In this document: positions 45,656-56,283 of the stretch, one piece after another | Layout of the letters: every line of letters starts with the position of its first letter | Numbering within the stretch: the first letter of the stretch is position 1 | From: Phaeophleospora eucalypticola | Taxonomy: Eukaryota > Ascomycota > Dothideomycetes > Mycosphaerellales > Mycosphaerellaceae | DNA: 64,000 nucleotides | Reading direction: 5' to 3' | Assembly: GCA_022814565.1 (NCBI GenBank) | Contig: JAKLNG010000020.1 | Span: forward strand, 124,001 to 188,000 | Position numbers and translations under genes: made by a program | Notes under the pieces: generated by a model | Seen by the model: the letters and a program-made list of their open reading frames with translations, nothing else | Told to the model about the DNA's origin: nothing | The model's database searches: none

Positions 45656-47458
45656 CTACCTCGCAAGACCAAGGCCAAGATCAACGTACATCCCCACCAA
45701 CAACACCCCTAACAACATCCCCAGCACCAGCGCGAAAAACATCCACTCCCTCCCCGAATCCAACCATACCGGCCTCTCAACCCGATCAAGTTTACTCCTC
45801 ACCCTCAGCGCATCTTTCCCCCCTTCCCTCCACGGCACCTCAATCCCTAAATCATCGCAAACCTGCTCCGCGACCAACGCGCCGCCCGCGAGGACGATAG
45901 GCACTCCTGTCCCAGGGTGCGCGCTCGCGCCGACCATATATAGTCCCTTGACATCCCTCCCCGCCCCTCGTACTAGATCAACGAGTACTTCTAGCACTCT
46001 CCCAGCAACACCTAGCGTCTTGATCGCGCCGTCAAAGGCTCCTGGTCTGCGAGCGCGCGTCGAAGGCCGGAAACACAGGACATTGAAGAACGAATGTGAA
46101 AGTCCGAGGATGGCGCCTTTGTCGAGGTTAAAATTCGTTTTCCACGTGAGTGGGTCGTTGGTTTGTTCGTGGATTATATGAGCAGACAAGTCGGCGCCGA
46201 TGCGCGACTTGATCGTGGAGAGGATAGTTTTGCGGGCGAGGGAGACCATTTGCGGCCAGTTTTGGCGCTCGGTGTTGCCGCTTGCTTCAGTAAGGTGGCC
46301 AACGGGGACGAGGACGACGACGCTGTCGCCGCCTGCGGGTGCGGCGGAGGGGTCCACGCGTGAGGGCACGTTGACGTAGAAGGAGGGTTCGTTGGGGATG
46401 AGGTGCTTCTTGAAGATGCTGTCGAAGGACTCCTTGTACTCGTCCGCGAGGAAGATGTTGTGCGCAGACAATTCCGGGACTTTGGTATCCAGGGCCCAGT
46501 AGAAAGAAATACTCGAACAGCTTCCCGGCCGGTCTGTTAGAGATGCGGCGTAATCGCTCTCAGGGAGGAGATGGCTGTACGCATAGACCAGATCCGAATT
46601 ATTGACCACCACATCCGCCTTCAAAACCTCCCCATTCTCCAACTCCACTCCATCCGCACGTCCCCCATCCAAACTCAACACAATCCTCTTCACCGCCGTG
46701 CTCATCGTAAACTCCACCCCTTCCCTCCTCCCCACCGCTTCCAACGCCTGCACAACCCGGTGGAACCCTCCTACCGGATACCAGATCCCCTCCGCCAGCT
46801 CCGTGTACTGCAGCAACGAATACGTCCCCGGCGCATCGAACGGCGACATGCCCATATACATGCTCCCAAACGTAAACACCCGTCTCAATCTCTCCGTCCA
46901 GAAATACTTCCCCGCTCGTGTCCAGATACTCTCAAACGGATGCAACTGCAACAGTCGTTTCAAGAAGTCCGGGCGGAACATACTCCCCAGACTCGTGAAG
47001 TTCTTCAGCAGAACATGTTCCACGCTCAACTCGTAGTGCAAATGAGCCTCTTTCAAAAACTCCAAGTATCTCTCAAACCCGCCTTTCCCTTCCCACTTCT
47101 CCACTTCCCGCTTCGTACTCGCCAGATCGCTACTGAGTTCGAATCTCCCGCCATCACCGAAATGGATCTTGTAGTTTGGCTCGCATTTCAGAAGTTCCAC
47201 GCCTTCCTGTTCTAAACTCGTCCCAAGCTCTTCGAAGGTCCGACGGAATAGGTTCGGTAAAAGGAGGAGGGAGGGCCCTTGATCGAAGCGATACTGGCCG
47301 TCGGGGCTGTGGAGGAGACTGCAGCGGCCGCCGGTGAAGCTGTTCTTTTCGAGGAGAGTGACGCGGAAGCCAGCGCGGGCGAGGCGCGCGGCGGTCGATA
47401 TGCCACCGACGCCAGCGCCGACGACTATGGCGGTTTTTGGCTTCTCGGCAGCGGGCAT
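45656..47458 (-). CDS. carB: phytoene desaturase (carotenoid pathway)
   Basis: An intronless 600-residue enzyme, start at ATG 47458 (MPAAEKPK). It introduces double bonds into phytoene to give lycopene and more desaturated carotenes. The FAD-binding Rossmann motif is GAGVGGISTAARLARAGF at residues 14-31, followed by LLEKNSFTGGRC and FDQGPSLLLLP. The family C-terminal signature is GLYMVGASAHPGTGVPIVLAGG, and a hydrophobic helix (FFALVLGMLLGVLLVGMYV) ends the protein as in AL-1 and CarB. Length is close to Neurospora AL-1. The next gene upstream on the same strand is carRA, 369 bases away, and the opsin lies downstream. In related fungi the set is light-induced; I did not identify a light-response element here. 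Confidence 0.95.
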   Translation of the reverse strand: MPAAEKPKTAIVVGAGVGGISTAARLARAGFRVTLLEKNSFTGGRCSLLHSPDGQYRFDQGPSLLLLPNLFRRTFEELGTSLEQEGVELLKCEPNYKIHFGDGGRFELSSDLASTKREVEKWEGKGGFERYLEFLKEAHLHYELSVEHVLLKNFTSLGSMFRPDFLKRLLQLHPFESIWTRAGKYFWTERLRRVFTFGSMYMGMSPFDAPGTYSLLQYTELAEGIWYPVGGFHRVVQALEAVGRREGVEFTMSTAVKRIVLSLDGGRADGVELENGEVLKADVVVNNSDLVYAYSHLLPESDYAASLTDRPGSCSSISFYWALDTKVPELSAHNIFLADEYKESFDSIFKKHLIPNEPSFYVNVPSRVDPSAAPAGGDSVVVLVPVGHLTEASGNTERQNWPQMVSLARKTILSTIKSRIGADLSAHIIHEQTNDPLTWKTNFNLDKGAILGLSHSFFNVLCFRPSTRARRPGAFDGAIKTLGVAGRVLEVLVDLVRGAGRDVKGLYMVGASAHPGTGVPIVLAGGALVAEQVCDDLGIEVPWREGGKDALRVRSKLDRVERPVWLDSGREWMFFALVLGMLLGVLLVGMYVDLGLGLAR

Positions 47459-47827
47459 GGTGGCAAGGAGGAGAGCGAGTGTAGTGGTGGTGAAGTCTGC
47501 ATGGTGAGAGAGAAATGGGAGGGAATGGGTTGAGATGCGGCAGTGCGCAGGCTTCACATGTCAAGCGGATCCACTCCACGTTCTGCCGTTTCGGGCACAA
47601 CATGACGCTAACGAGGTGCACGGGCCAGCTTCATTGCAATGATCCACAATATGGGCAGACATATCAGACAATGCCATAACTGAGAAAACAGGTTCGAAAT
47701 GATGTTTGATACAACTTCTTCGCGCTCGCTTCAAGGGTATCTCAAAGTCGCTATGCTCCGGCCTAAAAATGCCGTGCTCCGTCCCACAATGCCCGTGTGC
47801 GAAATGACAGGTAGATTACATATTACA
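47459..47827. other. intergenic between carRA and carB
   Basis: About 370 bases serving as carRA 3' region and carB promoter. No other feature seen. Confidence 0.5.
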
Positions 47828-49748
47828 CTAATTTCCCCCCCTCGGACCCAGCAATGACCTCCACGCAACTGCGATTCTCTTCCATTTAGGCACGGTTGCC
47901 CTGCCGGCCTTGACTTGAAATCCAGGCTTCCTCAGCTCCCGCCCGATTTGCATATAGCTTTCGACTGCAACTCTCATAGGCGCTCTCGCGGGGTATGGAA
48001 GCTGTTCGATAGCGCCGACACTGCTTTCGTAGAAGCTAAATGCGCGATCCAGGAGTCGATTACGTAGAATGCCGACTTTCTTCAAGAAGAAGTCGTCGGG
48101 CTCTTTGTCGGATGCGTTGTTGGACTTGACCAGACCGGAGATGAAAGCCTCCGGCGCAAGCTTCTCCTTCTTCAACCAGCTGGGCGGAACATAGCAACGG
48201 TTAAAAGCCGCATCCACACCAAGGTCACGGGCTATGTTGGTGTACTGAAGAGCGATACCCATGTTGTGTCCAGCAAGCATGAGCTTCTTCGCGTTACTGT
48301 CCGATGTGCCTGGATAGTGATGCAGAACAAGTTGAATGCACAGGAGTGCGACTGTGCCTGCCACGCGAGCGCCATAGAGATCAAGATCTCCCTCAGATTT
48401 AATGGGTCCATTGACGGCCGCCTTCTTCTCGGAGAATTCCAGATCCATTTCAAACCCTTTGAGTAGCTCGTAAAGCGGCTGCTTATCCAGTCGGCTGGTC
48501 GGCAACATGAGCAATGTCAGTTGCGTCTCAGGGGGGAAGTTCTGGACCGTGAAGAGAGTCGCAGCACCGCGATTGGCATCCTTGGCCTCGATAGCGATGC
48601 CATCCTTGCTCTGCTGTGCAGCCCCGTACGAGAGATCAAGATACTGCTTGAGATTCTGCAACCATTTTCGTGCCTCTGCAGGAGACTCTGCATTATCGAT
48701 CAGGTCGTCTGCGACTCGGCAGAACGAGTACAGGATGATGAGATCAATCCTCAAGCGACCCTGAAAGGTGCTACTGGCCAGGAAGAAGCTTCGCGATTTC
48801 GACTCCAGGCGCGCGACCGCTTGCTCAAGTCCGAGAATTCGGTCGTCGTCGTAGGCAATGGCTGGGAGGAGAAGAGCTTTCACAAGCAGCATCGGCGAAG
48901 GCAAGCTGGGCACTTTTCGGAAGTGCGCAGGAAAGGCGTTGAGAATGGCCACTGCGTTGTCAAATGCGATCAAGCCGAACACGATTAGGCAGTTGGTTAG
49001 AAGGAAGAACAGAGCTTCCTCGATCTCCAGTCCAGGCCATAGTGTCAAGCCAGTCTTCGTCCCCGACTCAATCACCCAGGTTCCGCGCTTCAAAGCCAAT
49101 GTGTCCACAACCCACAGATACAGTGTAGGAAGCGCAATAGGTAGCGCGGTACACGCAGTCGGCAGCCGGACCACGAACTGGTATGCCAGACTCCATAGCA
49201 GCAACGAGAAGGGCAGTGCCCACACCAGTATCAAGCCCAAGTATGTCTTCTCCTCATTTGCCCGCACATAGTCAATTCCCTTCTTCAATGCCAATCCCAA
49301 CGCAAGCTGTCCTCCCATTTTGATGTACTTCCATTTTTGCCCTTGCCTGTCCTTGCCCTCTTTGACCAAATACACCTCTTTCAAGACCGGTTTGCTCGTG
49401 ATCAAGTACAGCAGCGTGGTGTTGAAGGTCTGGATCACGAAGAAGAAAACCTCTTCCAGTGGAATGCTGTAGAGGGTAGGACCTATTATGACATTGGGAG
49501 GGTATGACCAGATGTTGTTTCGGATGAGGTAGCTGTCCCAAGGGATTGTTGAGACGACGGCAATGGTGACGAGGAATGCGATTTTGTACAGGTCGAGGCG
49601 GGTGCAGAGAGGGAAGTAAAGCGCGGATAGGATGAACGCCGGTGGGATGTTGTACTTGAGATGTCTTTTGAAAATCAGAATCAGCCGACGCTTCTACTTT
49701 CACTGTGAGAGCCAGCGCAACTTACACAACCGCGTACTCGTAGCCCAT
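47828..49748 (-). CDS. carRA: bifunctional phytoene synthase / lycopene beta-cyclase
   Basis: Two exons: a tiny first exon of 23 bases (49726-49748, MGYEYAVV) and 47828-49664, joined over a 61-base intron to read VVHLKYNIPPAF, the conserved start of the family; 619 residues in all. The N-terminal R domain (about 1-250) is a membrane lycopene cyclase repeated twice, with IPLEEVFFF near residue 78 and EIEEALFFLLTN near 221. The C-terminal A domain is phytoene synthase, with the Asp-rich motif RVADDLIDN near residues 325-332 and NIARDLGVD as the second metal site. It makes phytoene from geranylgeranyl diphosphate and later cyclises the desaturated product. Without the short exon 1 the conserved N-terminus would be lost. 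Confidence 0.95.
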
Positions 49749-50314
49749 GGTGCTCAGAGGCAGATGCTATGCAGGCTATGCGCTTCGGATCTGCCAGAAA
49801 GGAATGACTTTTCGGGACGCTGTACAGAGTATCATAACAAAGCGCTGGTAGACCTCATTGTTCTGCGTGTGTTTGGGATTCGCTTGCAGAGTCTTCGGGG
49901 AATGCAGAGGGAGGATATGCTGTAGTTTGAAAAGAGCGACACAGCCACGACCTCAGTATTGGCGCGAGTCCACGCAGGATCGTGGCGACGAGATGGTCTC
50001 ACGGCGTCGGCGTGCGTGGGCTGCCAATCTCACGAACGAGAAGCGGTCGGGGAGAGCCAAGCGTGTCGCATCGGCTTTTGCGGATGTCCGTTGCTCGTCG
50101 CTGGCCGATGAAACCGCATCTTCGCTGCCACAACTCGCGGCCGCGGGTCTCACGCTCGCGGGCGGGTTCCCGATCCTCAACCGGAAAAAAGTTTCAGCGG
50201 TTGCTACCCTCCGCACCTAACGACTTCACCTCCCGTTTGCTTTCAACAACGCAGCAGTACCTCTACGGTCCATGAAAACGACCTAGATCCAGGACTTCGC
50301 CAAGAGCCAGTAGA
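49749..50314. other. divergent promoter of carRA and a metallophosphoesterase
   Basis: About 566 bases shared by carRA (minus) and the phosphoesterase gene (plus). No coding feature seen. Shared regulation is possible but not shown. Confidence 0.5.
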
Positions 50315-51133
50315 ATGAGGAAATCGGTGATCTCTGTACAATTCATGTCCGACCTCCATCTGGAGCGTCACAAATACAACTTCGCAGCAGTCAGGGCGGC
50401 GCCCACACTGATCTTGGGCGGCGACATCGGGCGATTCAACGACTATGACCACTACCGAGGCCTGCTAATCCAGCTCTGCGACCAGTTCGAGCTCGTTATA
50501 CTCGTGGCGGGCAATCATGAGTTCTATGGCACGACGCGGGCTGAAGGCCTCGCCGCTGCTGAGCGACTGACAAACGAGCCGTCAATGGGGGGCAAGCTTC
50601 GATTCCTCAATCAAAAAGACAACCGAATCGACTTAAACTCCAACATCACGGTTTTAGGATGCACTTTGCACTCCAAGATTACATCAGAGTCCCGACTGAC
50701 CAATGACTTCAAGCGAATACAGGAGTGGACGGTCGCGATGCACAATGAACAACACAACGGAGACTTGGAATGTCTCGAGGAGTCCCTGCGAGCAATACAA
50801 GAGAAAGAACCAGATCGCCGAATCATTATAGTGACGCACTATGCCCCAGTCTTTGAGCGCGTTTGCCATCCCAAGAACGAGCTGAACGATGTGAGTCAGT
50901 GCTTTAGCAGCAATGCTCTGGAACATCTACGGAAGGCCGGCTTGTTGCAGTCGGTATCACATTGGATTTTTGGTCACACACACTGGAACACCAATATCAA
51001 AGTGGGCGGGCTGCGTCTGATCAGCAACCAGATGCAGAATGACGACCGTGATTTGAGCTGGTGGCAGAAGAAACGCCTGTACATCCCGTTCGAACCGCGA
51101 GCGCGTTTGTCACTCAAGGTTCCGAGCGGTTGA
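50315..51133 (+). CDS. calcineurin-like metallophosphoesterase
   Basis: An intronless gene of 272 residues with all five metal-binding blocks of the calcineurin-like family: SDLHLE (Asp13, His15), GGDIGR (Asp37), GNHEFYG (Asn67, His68), THYAPVFER, and GHTHWNTNIKVGG. It should be a two-metal phosphodiesterase or phosphatase. Single-domain cytosolic fungal proteins of this size are common and mostly uncharacterised; the natural substrate is unknown. It is divergent to carRA and ends 145 bases from the convergent nucleotidyltransferase gene. No signal peptide or membrane helix. Confidence 0.88.
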   Translation: MRKSVISVQFMSDLHLERHKYNFAAVRAAPTLILGGDIGRFNDYDHYRGLLIQLCDQFELVILVAGNHEFYGTTRAEGLAAAERLTNEPSMGGKLRFLNQKDNRIDLNSNITVLGCTLHSKITSESRLTNDFKRIQEWTVAMHNEQHNGDLECLEESLRAIQEKEPDRRIIIVTHYAPVFERVCHPKNELNDVSQCFSSNALEHLRKAGLLQSVSHWIFGHTHWNTNIKVGGLRLISNQMQNDDRDLSWWQKKRLYIPFEPRARLSLKVPSG

Positions 51134-51278
51134 TTGATCATGGAGAGGAAGCCAACAATGTTCTTTTGTGGGCAAGCGCAGGGTCTATGGAACACACAGT
51201 AATTTACAGAAGCGGCCGCTGGAACACTCATTTTGGTGTGAAGCCAACGTGAAGCTCGCAATCCTTTGAGCTCCGTCA

Positions 51279-52219
51279 TTACTCAATCTCTGCTCCGCCT
51301 TGAGTGGATACAAGAACCCATCGAGACCCCTGAGCAACGAAGACGCCGTCTCTAGTCCGCATGTATCGTCGTCCGTTGATTGTGGCCGTTCGGCCGAGTG
51401 GCAGCGAATTAAGTGACGGCTGGGCCTGGGTGCTTAAAGGCTGCCTGCTCGAACTTGCGACTGCCGCTGGGGCCGAAGCGGCTGGCGTGCCTGGAACTCG
51501 AAGATTGTAAAGCAGCGCATTCTGCACCGAGTTCATCGCTGGAACATTCGGAGGAGCATTGGGATTGAAATCGCGAGCGAGTGCCTTGCAGGCGTCGAGG
51601 TCGATGCCTAGTCTGGAAAAGGAATATTCGAGGTGCGGGTAGCGCTTCAGTGCCATGCCCACATGCAATCTGGAGATTTGATTGTTGTGTTTGGACAAGC
51701 TGACAGCATGGTTACTTTCCAGATACATGAGATCTGCGGCGTCTGAAAGCTTATCACGCGTGGCTGCAGCCTGGAGCTTGCCTTTGTACAGGAAAATAGG
51801 ATGCAGGATCCATGTCTTGCTGGTCGAAAGCTTTTCGCCCTTCACTTGGATTTGGACAGCGTCTGTCGCGCTCAAAGAAGCTGACATGAGATTTCGTCAG
51901 AAAACATGAGCGTGTATTAGGCATGACAGAGAAACGACGTACTCGGAAAGAATTCGACCAGGACATTGCCGTCGCCGTACAAGAACTGCGCCAAATCTGG
52001 CCGGGAGTTGCCCATGGACTTGAACCCCTTCACTTTGCTAAGCGCGGACACAATCCATCCTTTGCTACAGTCCACTGCACAGTCAATGTCCTTGCTTTCC
52101 CTAGGACCTCCAATGGCAGCAACCGCGAAACCGCCGAATATACCGTGATCAACGTTGAGGTCGTCTAGCGCTTTCGATAGAGCGATCGCGGCGTCGCTAA
52201 GCTTTGCGAGGGCTGGCAT
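51279..52219 (-). CDS. nucleotidyltransferase-fold protein with intact DxD
   Basis: Two exons (51943-52219, 51279-51880; 62-base intron), about 292 residues, start at ATG 52219. The N-terminal domain carries the pol-beta-type nucleotidyltransferase signature: GGFAVAAIGGPRESKDIDCAVD, with GG at 29-30 and Asp44/Asp46 as metal ligands, and VLVEFF on the next strand for the third acidic residue. This resembles MNT/AbiEii-like minimal transferases. The C-terminal part has a helical region (KLSDAADLMYLESNH) and a Ser/Ala-rich linker ending in a short beta-rich tail (INGRRYMRTRDGVFVA). Substrate unknown. It is divergent to a second protein of similar fold at 52766-53501. Confidence 0.7.
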
Positions 52220-52765
52220 GGTGATATGGCTTGCTAAAATAATGGTCAATCGGATGATAGATGAGTGTACTTTTTCTAAATGGAAGGAAGACGACGAGCG
52301 ATGTAGAGATTCTGGTTGCTTGTCTGCATTTGTACTGAGACTGTGCCGCACGTAGTCGCCAAAACTCCATCTGTCTTCTTAAATTAGCAAATCTACACAG
52401 CCAGACTCTGCCATGCCACTTATGCAGTTCTTCTTGTTTAGACGTCTCGAGATTGTGAGGCGTCAAAAATGATTGGGGAATAGATCACTGTCGAAGTACA
52501 TACACGCTAAGCCTTTCTCGGTAGGAGCGGCTAGCTGCGAGGGCGGCAAAGTAACAGCAGTCTCACAGCGACTGTTCAAGCGCTCACCGCTTTCTAGCAC
52601 TCCCCACAGGTTCACCAGTACTTGCCAAACTTCAATTGAGCCGCCGCATGTGAAGGAGGACATGAATGGCTTGGTGCTTGGGCCTCATTCCAAAGACATT
52701 TCAGCAAACGCCTGTACGAATGTCCACGCCAACCACGTCTACAGCCCACCTCCGTAACATCAAGA
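52220..52765. other. divergent promoter of the two NTase-like genes
   Basis: About 546 bases between divergently transcribed genes. No other feature seen. Confidence 0.5.
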
Positions 52766-53501
52766 ATGGCCGATCTGTCAATCCATCATGTGCACCAAGT
52801 GCAGCACCTGCTCTCATCTTCCGGCATCAAGTCTGTCGTGGTCGGCGACATTGCAATGAATTACTTCGGTGTCGATGTAGTGACGCACGTAAGAAGCCCG
52901 ACGATCTTGGTTTACAGACGGCACCGAAAGCACTCTGACACAGACTTAGAATATCGAGATCTGCGTTCCTAGACGAGACATGGAGAAATCTGCTAAGGAA
53001 TTGCAAGCACGCAAAGACCTGTATCAGCGATTGCCTGATCTCGAGGAACCGGATTTCTACCACCCCTACAAGCAAGGCGCCGTCAGGTTCCATGTGCACA
53101 ATCTAGAGCCTGGACTTGAGCTACAGATTATTGCGGACGAGATGCTGGGTCTGAATGTGGCGAATCTGACTGGCTCAGAGTGCGGCCTCACGCAATCCAC
53201 GGCGCACGAGGAAATTCAGTGCTTTACCAAGAACGTCGGCGACGAGATCTTGTCTGCCGTCCGCTGGCCAACTTTCACGGCTTACTTCAAAGCCTGGCTA
53301 AAGTCCGCGGCCATCGCCTCGAAAAAGATAGATTACGTGGGGGAGACTATATCCCTGATGCAAGCAGAGCGTTTGATCGATGCCAGAGATGTTGATGAGG
53401 CGTGGTTGAAGAAGAACACCTGTGATCCAGAAGAGTACCAGAAAGCTGCTCGTTTGCTTCGTGGTAAGCCGGGAAGGATTGCCGAAAAGAGCTGGGTCTA
53501 G
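52766..53501 (+). CDS. nucleotidyltransferase-fold protein, altered active site
   Basis: Two exons (52766-52888, 52950-53501; 61-base intron), 224 residues. The N-terminus reads SGIKSVVVGDIAMNYFGVDVVTHNIEICVP, the same strand-loop-strand arrangement as nucleotidyltransferase-fold proteins. The usual Asp-x-Asp/Glu has become Asn42-Ile-Glu44, and the GG/GS loop is GD, so catalysis is doubtful. A helical region follows (SRLTFTAYFKAWLKSAA-like region) and a C-terminal FLKKNTCDPEEYQ-like segment (WLKKNTCDPEEYQKAARLL). Proteins of this kind occur in multiple copies in some ascomycetes, with no established role. It lies immediately upstream of carX on the same strand. Confidence 0.65.
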
Positions 53502-54147
53502 TGAGAGAGTTTGCATGTTTGCACGCGGACTCGTCAATTGGAAAGCAAACAATTCATAGCTGCAGCAAATGTTGCGTTGCGAGAGAATGGTGAAATGATG
53601 TAGCGTAATAGCGACTATTTCTGTTCACGTAAGCCAGGAACATTGATGCTGATCGGCAGAAGTTGCGATATCGTCCCACGACTTGACTGCAGCGCTGCAC
53701 GTGCATCCGATGCGTGCAGCAAGCTCGGCGCGGCGTCAATCTTGAAGGAAGCTCGCGCCTCCGCTTGTGTGACTGCATGTGCGCGTCATGTCGTTGCGGA
53801 CCTGGCGGGCAATCGAGAGATGGCCAGAGACGTCACGACCGTCGACTCCTCGCCCAATCTCCCATCCCGGCTGGCCCGCTTTCACATGGCGAGAGTGCTA
53901 TCGTTATCCACTGCTGTTCGGCTACCACGGGAGGCGACTGACGCTGGAGTGAGGTGGCTGCTGTGCCAAAGCATGTGAATGCTCCACTACTCGCGGACAA
54001 CCACACCTGCCAGGCTTTCGCCGCAATGCTGAAACCCACCTCCGACAACCTTTTCTCATCCCACTTCTCATAACAGTCTAGGTGCAATTGCCTCGACGGC
54101 CGACTGTCGAATGCTTCAACTACTCCTTCCACGACGAAGCTAGGAGA
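53502..54147. other. intergenic, carX promoter side
   Basis: About 646 bases. Contains chance frames only. The carX ATG at 54148 follows. Confidence 0.5.
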
Positions 54148-56283
54148 ATGGCCCTGGCTGGACAGAAGCGAAAGCGGACTGCGAGCGAGAACATCCTACC
54201 CACCCCTCAAGCAAAACACCCGTACCTGAGCGGCAACTTCGCTCCCATCCAACAAGCACTTCCACTCACCAAATGCCAATACACGGGCAGAATACCAAAA
54301 GAGCTGGCAGACGGAGAATACGTGCGGAATGGAAGCAATCCAGTCTCTAATGAGGACCTGGGAAGAGATGCTCACTGGTTTGACGGCGATGGCATGCTTT
54401 CGGGAGTCTCGTTCACCAAGCACGAGTCAACTGGCGCCATAATCCCAGAGTTTGTGAACCAATTCGTGCTCACAGACCTCTACCTCAGCACCGTGTCGTC
54501 GCCCAGATTAAAGGTGCCCATCTTGCCGTCAATAGCAACGCTGGTCAATCCACTAGCGAGCTTCATCTGGATCGCGATACGCATCCTGAGGACAATCTTG
54601 CTGGTCATATTGTCTCATCTTCCAGGATCGAAACAGCCGATCAAGAAGATCAGCGTGGTGAACACGAATGTGCTCTATCACGATGGAAGAGCGTTGGCGA
54701 CTTGCGAAAGTGGTCCGCCCATGAGGATACAGCTGCCCGGCTTGGAGACTGTTGGCTGGTACAACGGTACTTCGGCCGAGGGCGAGCCCAAGAAAGAGAA
54801 GGACGTTGATGAGAGAGTGCTTGGAGATGAAGGGGGGCTGCTTGGTTTCATGCGAGAGTGGTCTACAGCACACCCGAAAGTCGATCCGAGGACGAAGGAG
54901 ATGCTTATGTACCATGCGAGCTTCGCGCCGCCGTATGTGCAGTACAGTGTGATACCTCAATCGGCAGACACTGCAGCGAAGGCTGTACAAGCACCGCACA
55001 GCAAGCTACTCAATGTTGGAGTGCCAGGCGTGTCTGGGGCGAAGATGATGCACGACTTTGGGGTGTCGTCCTCACATACCGTGATTATGGACTTACCGCT
55101 ATCTCTCGACCCGCTCAACTCGCTCAAAGGCCGACCACCAGTCTCGTACGACTCCACCAAGCCTTCAAGATTCGGCATATTCCCACGTCGAGATCCCACC
55201 AAGACGCAATGGTTTGAGACCGATGCATGCTGCATCTTCCACACTGCCAACACGTGGGACGACGAAGACGCAAGCGGCTCTACTGCTGCCGTCAACATGC
55301 TTGCTTGCCGCCTGACCTCCGCGACTATGATCTTCGCCGCCGGAAACATCGCGCCGCCGACGGAGAAGAAGAAGAAAGCAGTCGCCACAGCGAAGAAGCG
55401 AATGCCATTCTTCTCCCGCTACGATCAAGACGCGGACGAGAGCTACTTTGAGCAGGAGCAGTCTGTTTTCCTGGACTCTCCAAGCGATGAAAAGGAGCCT
55501 CTCCTACACATCGACTCTGCGAGTCCGGAGAACTTCTTCGACGATCTGTTCAATGAGGACCAGTGCCGCTTGTACTACTACCACTTTGATTTGAGGTCAA
55601 AGAGCATCACCCATCAATGGGCTCTGTCAGCCATTCCGCTAGAATTCCCATCTGTGAGGCCGGACCGCGAAATGCGGAATGCGAGATATATCTACGGCTG
55701 CAGCACTACGACAACAGACTTCGGATCTGCCCTCGGAAAGGCCACCAAAATCGACGCGTTGGCCAAAGTCGACGCAACCACACTCATCGCTCGCGGTCGA
55801 AACTTACCCCCTCGCAGCGTCACCGGCGTGGTCGACACCCGCACTGTGAATCAAGTTCTATCCAGCAACGACCCATCCGACCCAATCCAGATCTTCCGCA
55901 TGCCAGACGGCTGGTTCGCACAAGAACCCCGCTTCGTGCCCGCATCCACCAACGCCTCTGAAGACGACGGCTTCCTCCTCTTCTACGCCTTCGACGAGTC
56001 GCAGCTCAACGAAGCCGGCGACATCCCTTCAGACACCGACGCCACACTTCGAGCGAAATCCGAGCTCTGGATCATCGACGCCAAGGGCATGAAAGATATC
56101 GTCGCACGCGTGCATCTGCCGCAACGAGTTCCGTACGGTTTGCATGGGACTTGGTTTGATGCGGAGCAGATTCGGAGTCAGAGGGCTGTGGACTCGATTC
56201 GGAGTACGGCCAAGGCGATGGAGGCGAAGGGGGGTGGGTGGTGGATGAGGACGAGGGATGTAGTGGAGAGGTGGCTGCAATGA
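54148..56283 (+). CDS. carX: carotenoid cleavage oxygenase, retinal-forming, CarX-like
   Basis: An intronless 711-residue protein; the first true ATG in frame is at 54148 (MALAGQKRKR). It is a beta-propeller Fe(II) carotenoid oxygenase expected to split beta-carotene centrally into two retinals. The four iron-binding His are visible: His256 in MLMYHASF, His302 in KMMHDFGVS, His365 in CCIFHTANTWDD and His666 in YGLHGTWF. The early motif YVRNGSNP, then HWFDGDGML, is also conserved. A hydrophobic segment (PSIATLVNPLASFIWIAIR, near 128-146) is an insertion typical of the fungal CarX branch and may bind membranes. Length (Fusarium CarX is about 700) and clustering with the opsin and synthetic genes favour CarX over the torulene-cleaving CarT. 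Confidence 0.9.
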   Translation: MALAGQKRKRTASENILPTPQAKHPYLSGNFAPIQQALPLTKCQYTGRIPKELADGEYVRNGSNPVSNEDLGRDAHWFDGDGMLSGVSFTKHESTGAIIPEFVNQFVLTDLYLSTVSSPRLKVPILPSIATLVNPLASFIWIAIRILRTILLVILSHLPGSKQPIKKISVVNTNVLYHDGRALATCESGPPMRIQLPGLETVGWYNGTSAEGEPKKEKDVDERVLGDEGGLLGFMREWSTAHPKVDPRTKEMLMYHASFAPPYVQYSVIPQSADTAAKAVQAPHSKLLNVGVPGVSGAKMMHDFGVSSSHTVIMDLPLSLDPLNSLKGRPPVSYDSTKPSRFGIFPRRDPTKTQWFETDACCIFHTANTWDDEDASGSTAAVNMLACRLTSATMIFAAGNIAPPTEKKKKAVATAKKRMPFFSRYDQDADESYFEQEQSVFLDSPSDEKEPLLHIDSASPENFFDDLFNEDQCRLYYYHFDLRSKSITHQWALSAIPLEFPSVRPDREMRNARYIYGCSTTTTDFGSALGKATKIDALAKVDATTLIARGRNLPPRSVTGVVDTRTVNQVLSSNDPSDPIQIFRMPDGWFAQEPRFVPASTNASEDDGFLLFYAFDESQLNEAGDIPSDTDATLRAKSELWIIDAKGMKDIVARVHLPQRVPYGLHGTWFDAEQIRSQRAVDSIRSTAKAMEAKGGGWWMRTRDVVERWLQ

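Noticed and set aside
54082..54147. N-terminal extension of the carotenoid oxygenase
   Set aside because: The frame is open but starts with GTG; the first ATG is at 54148.
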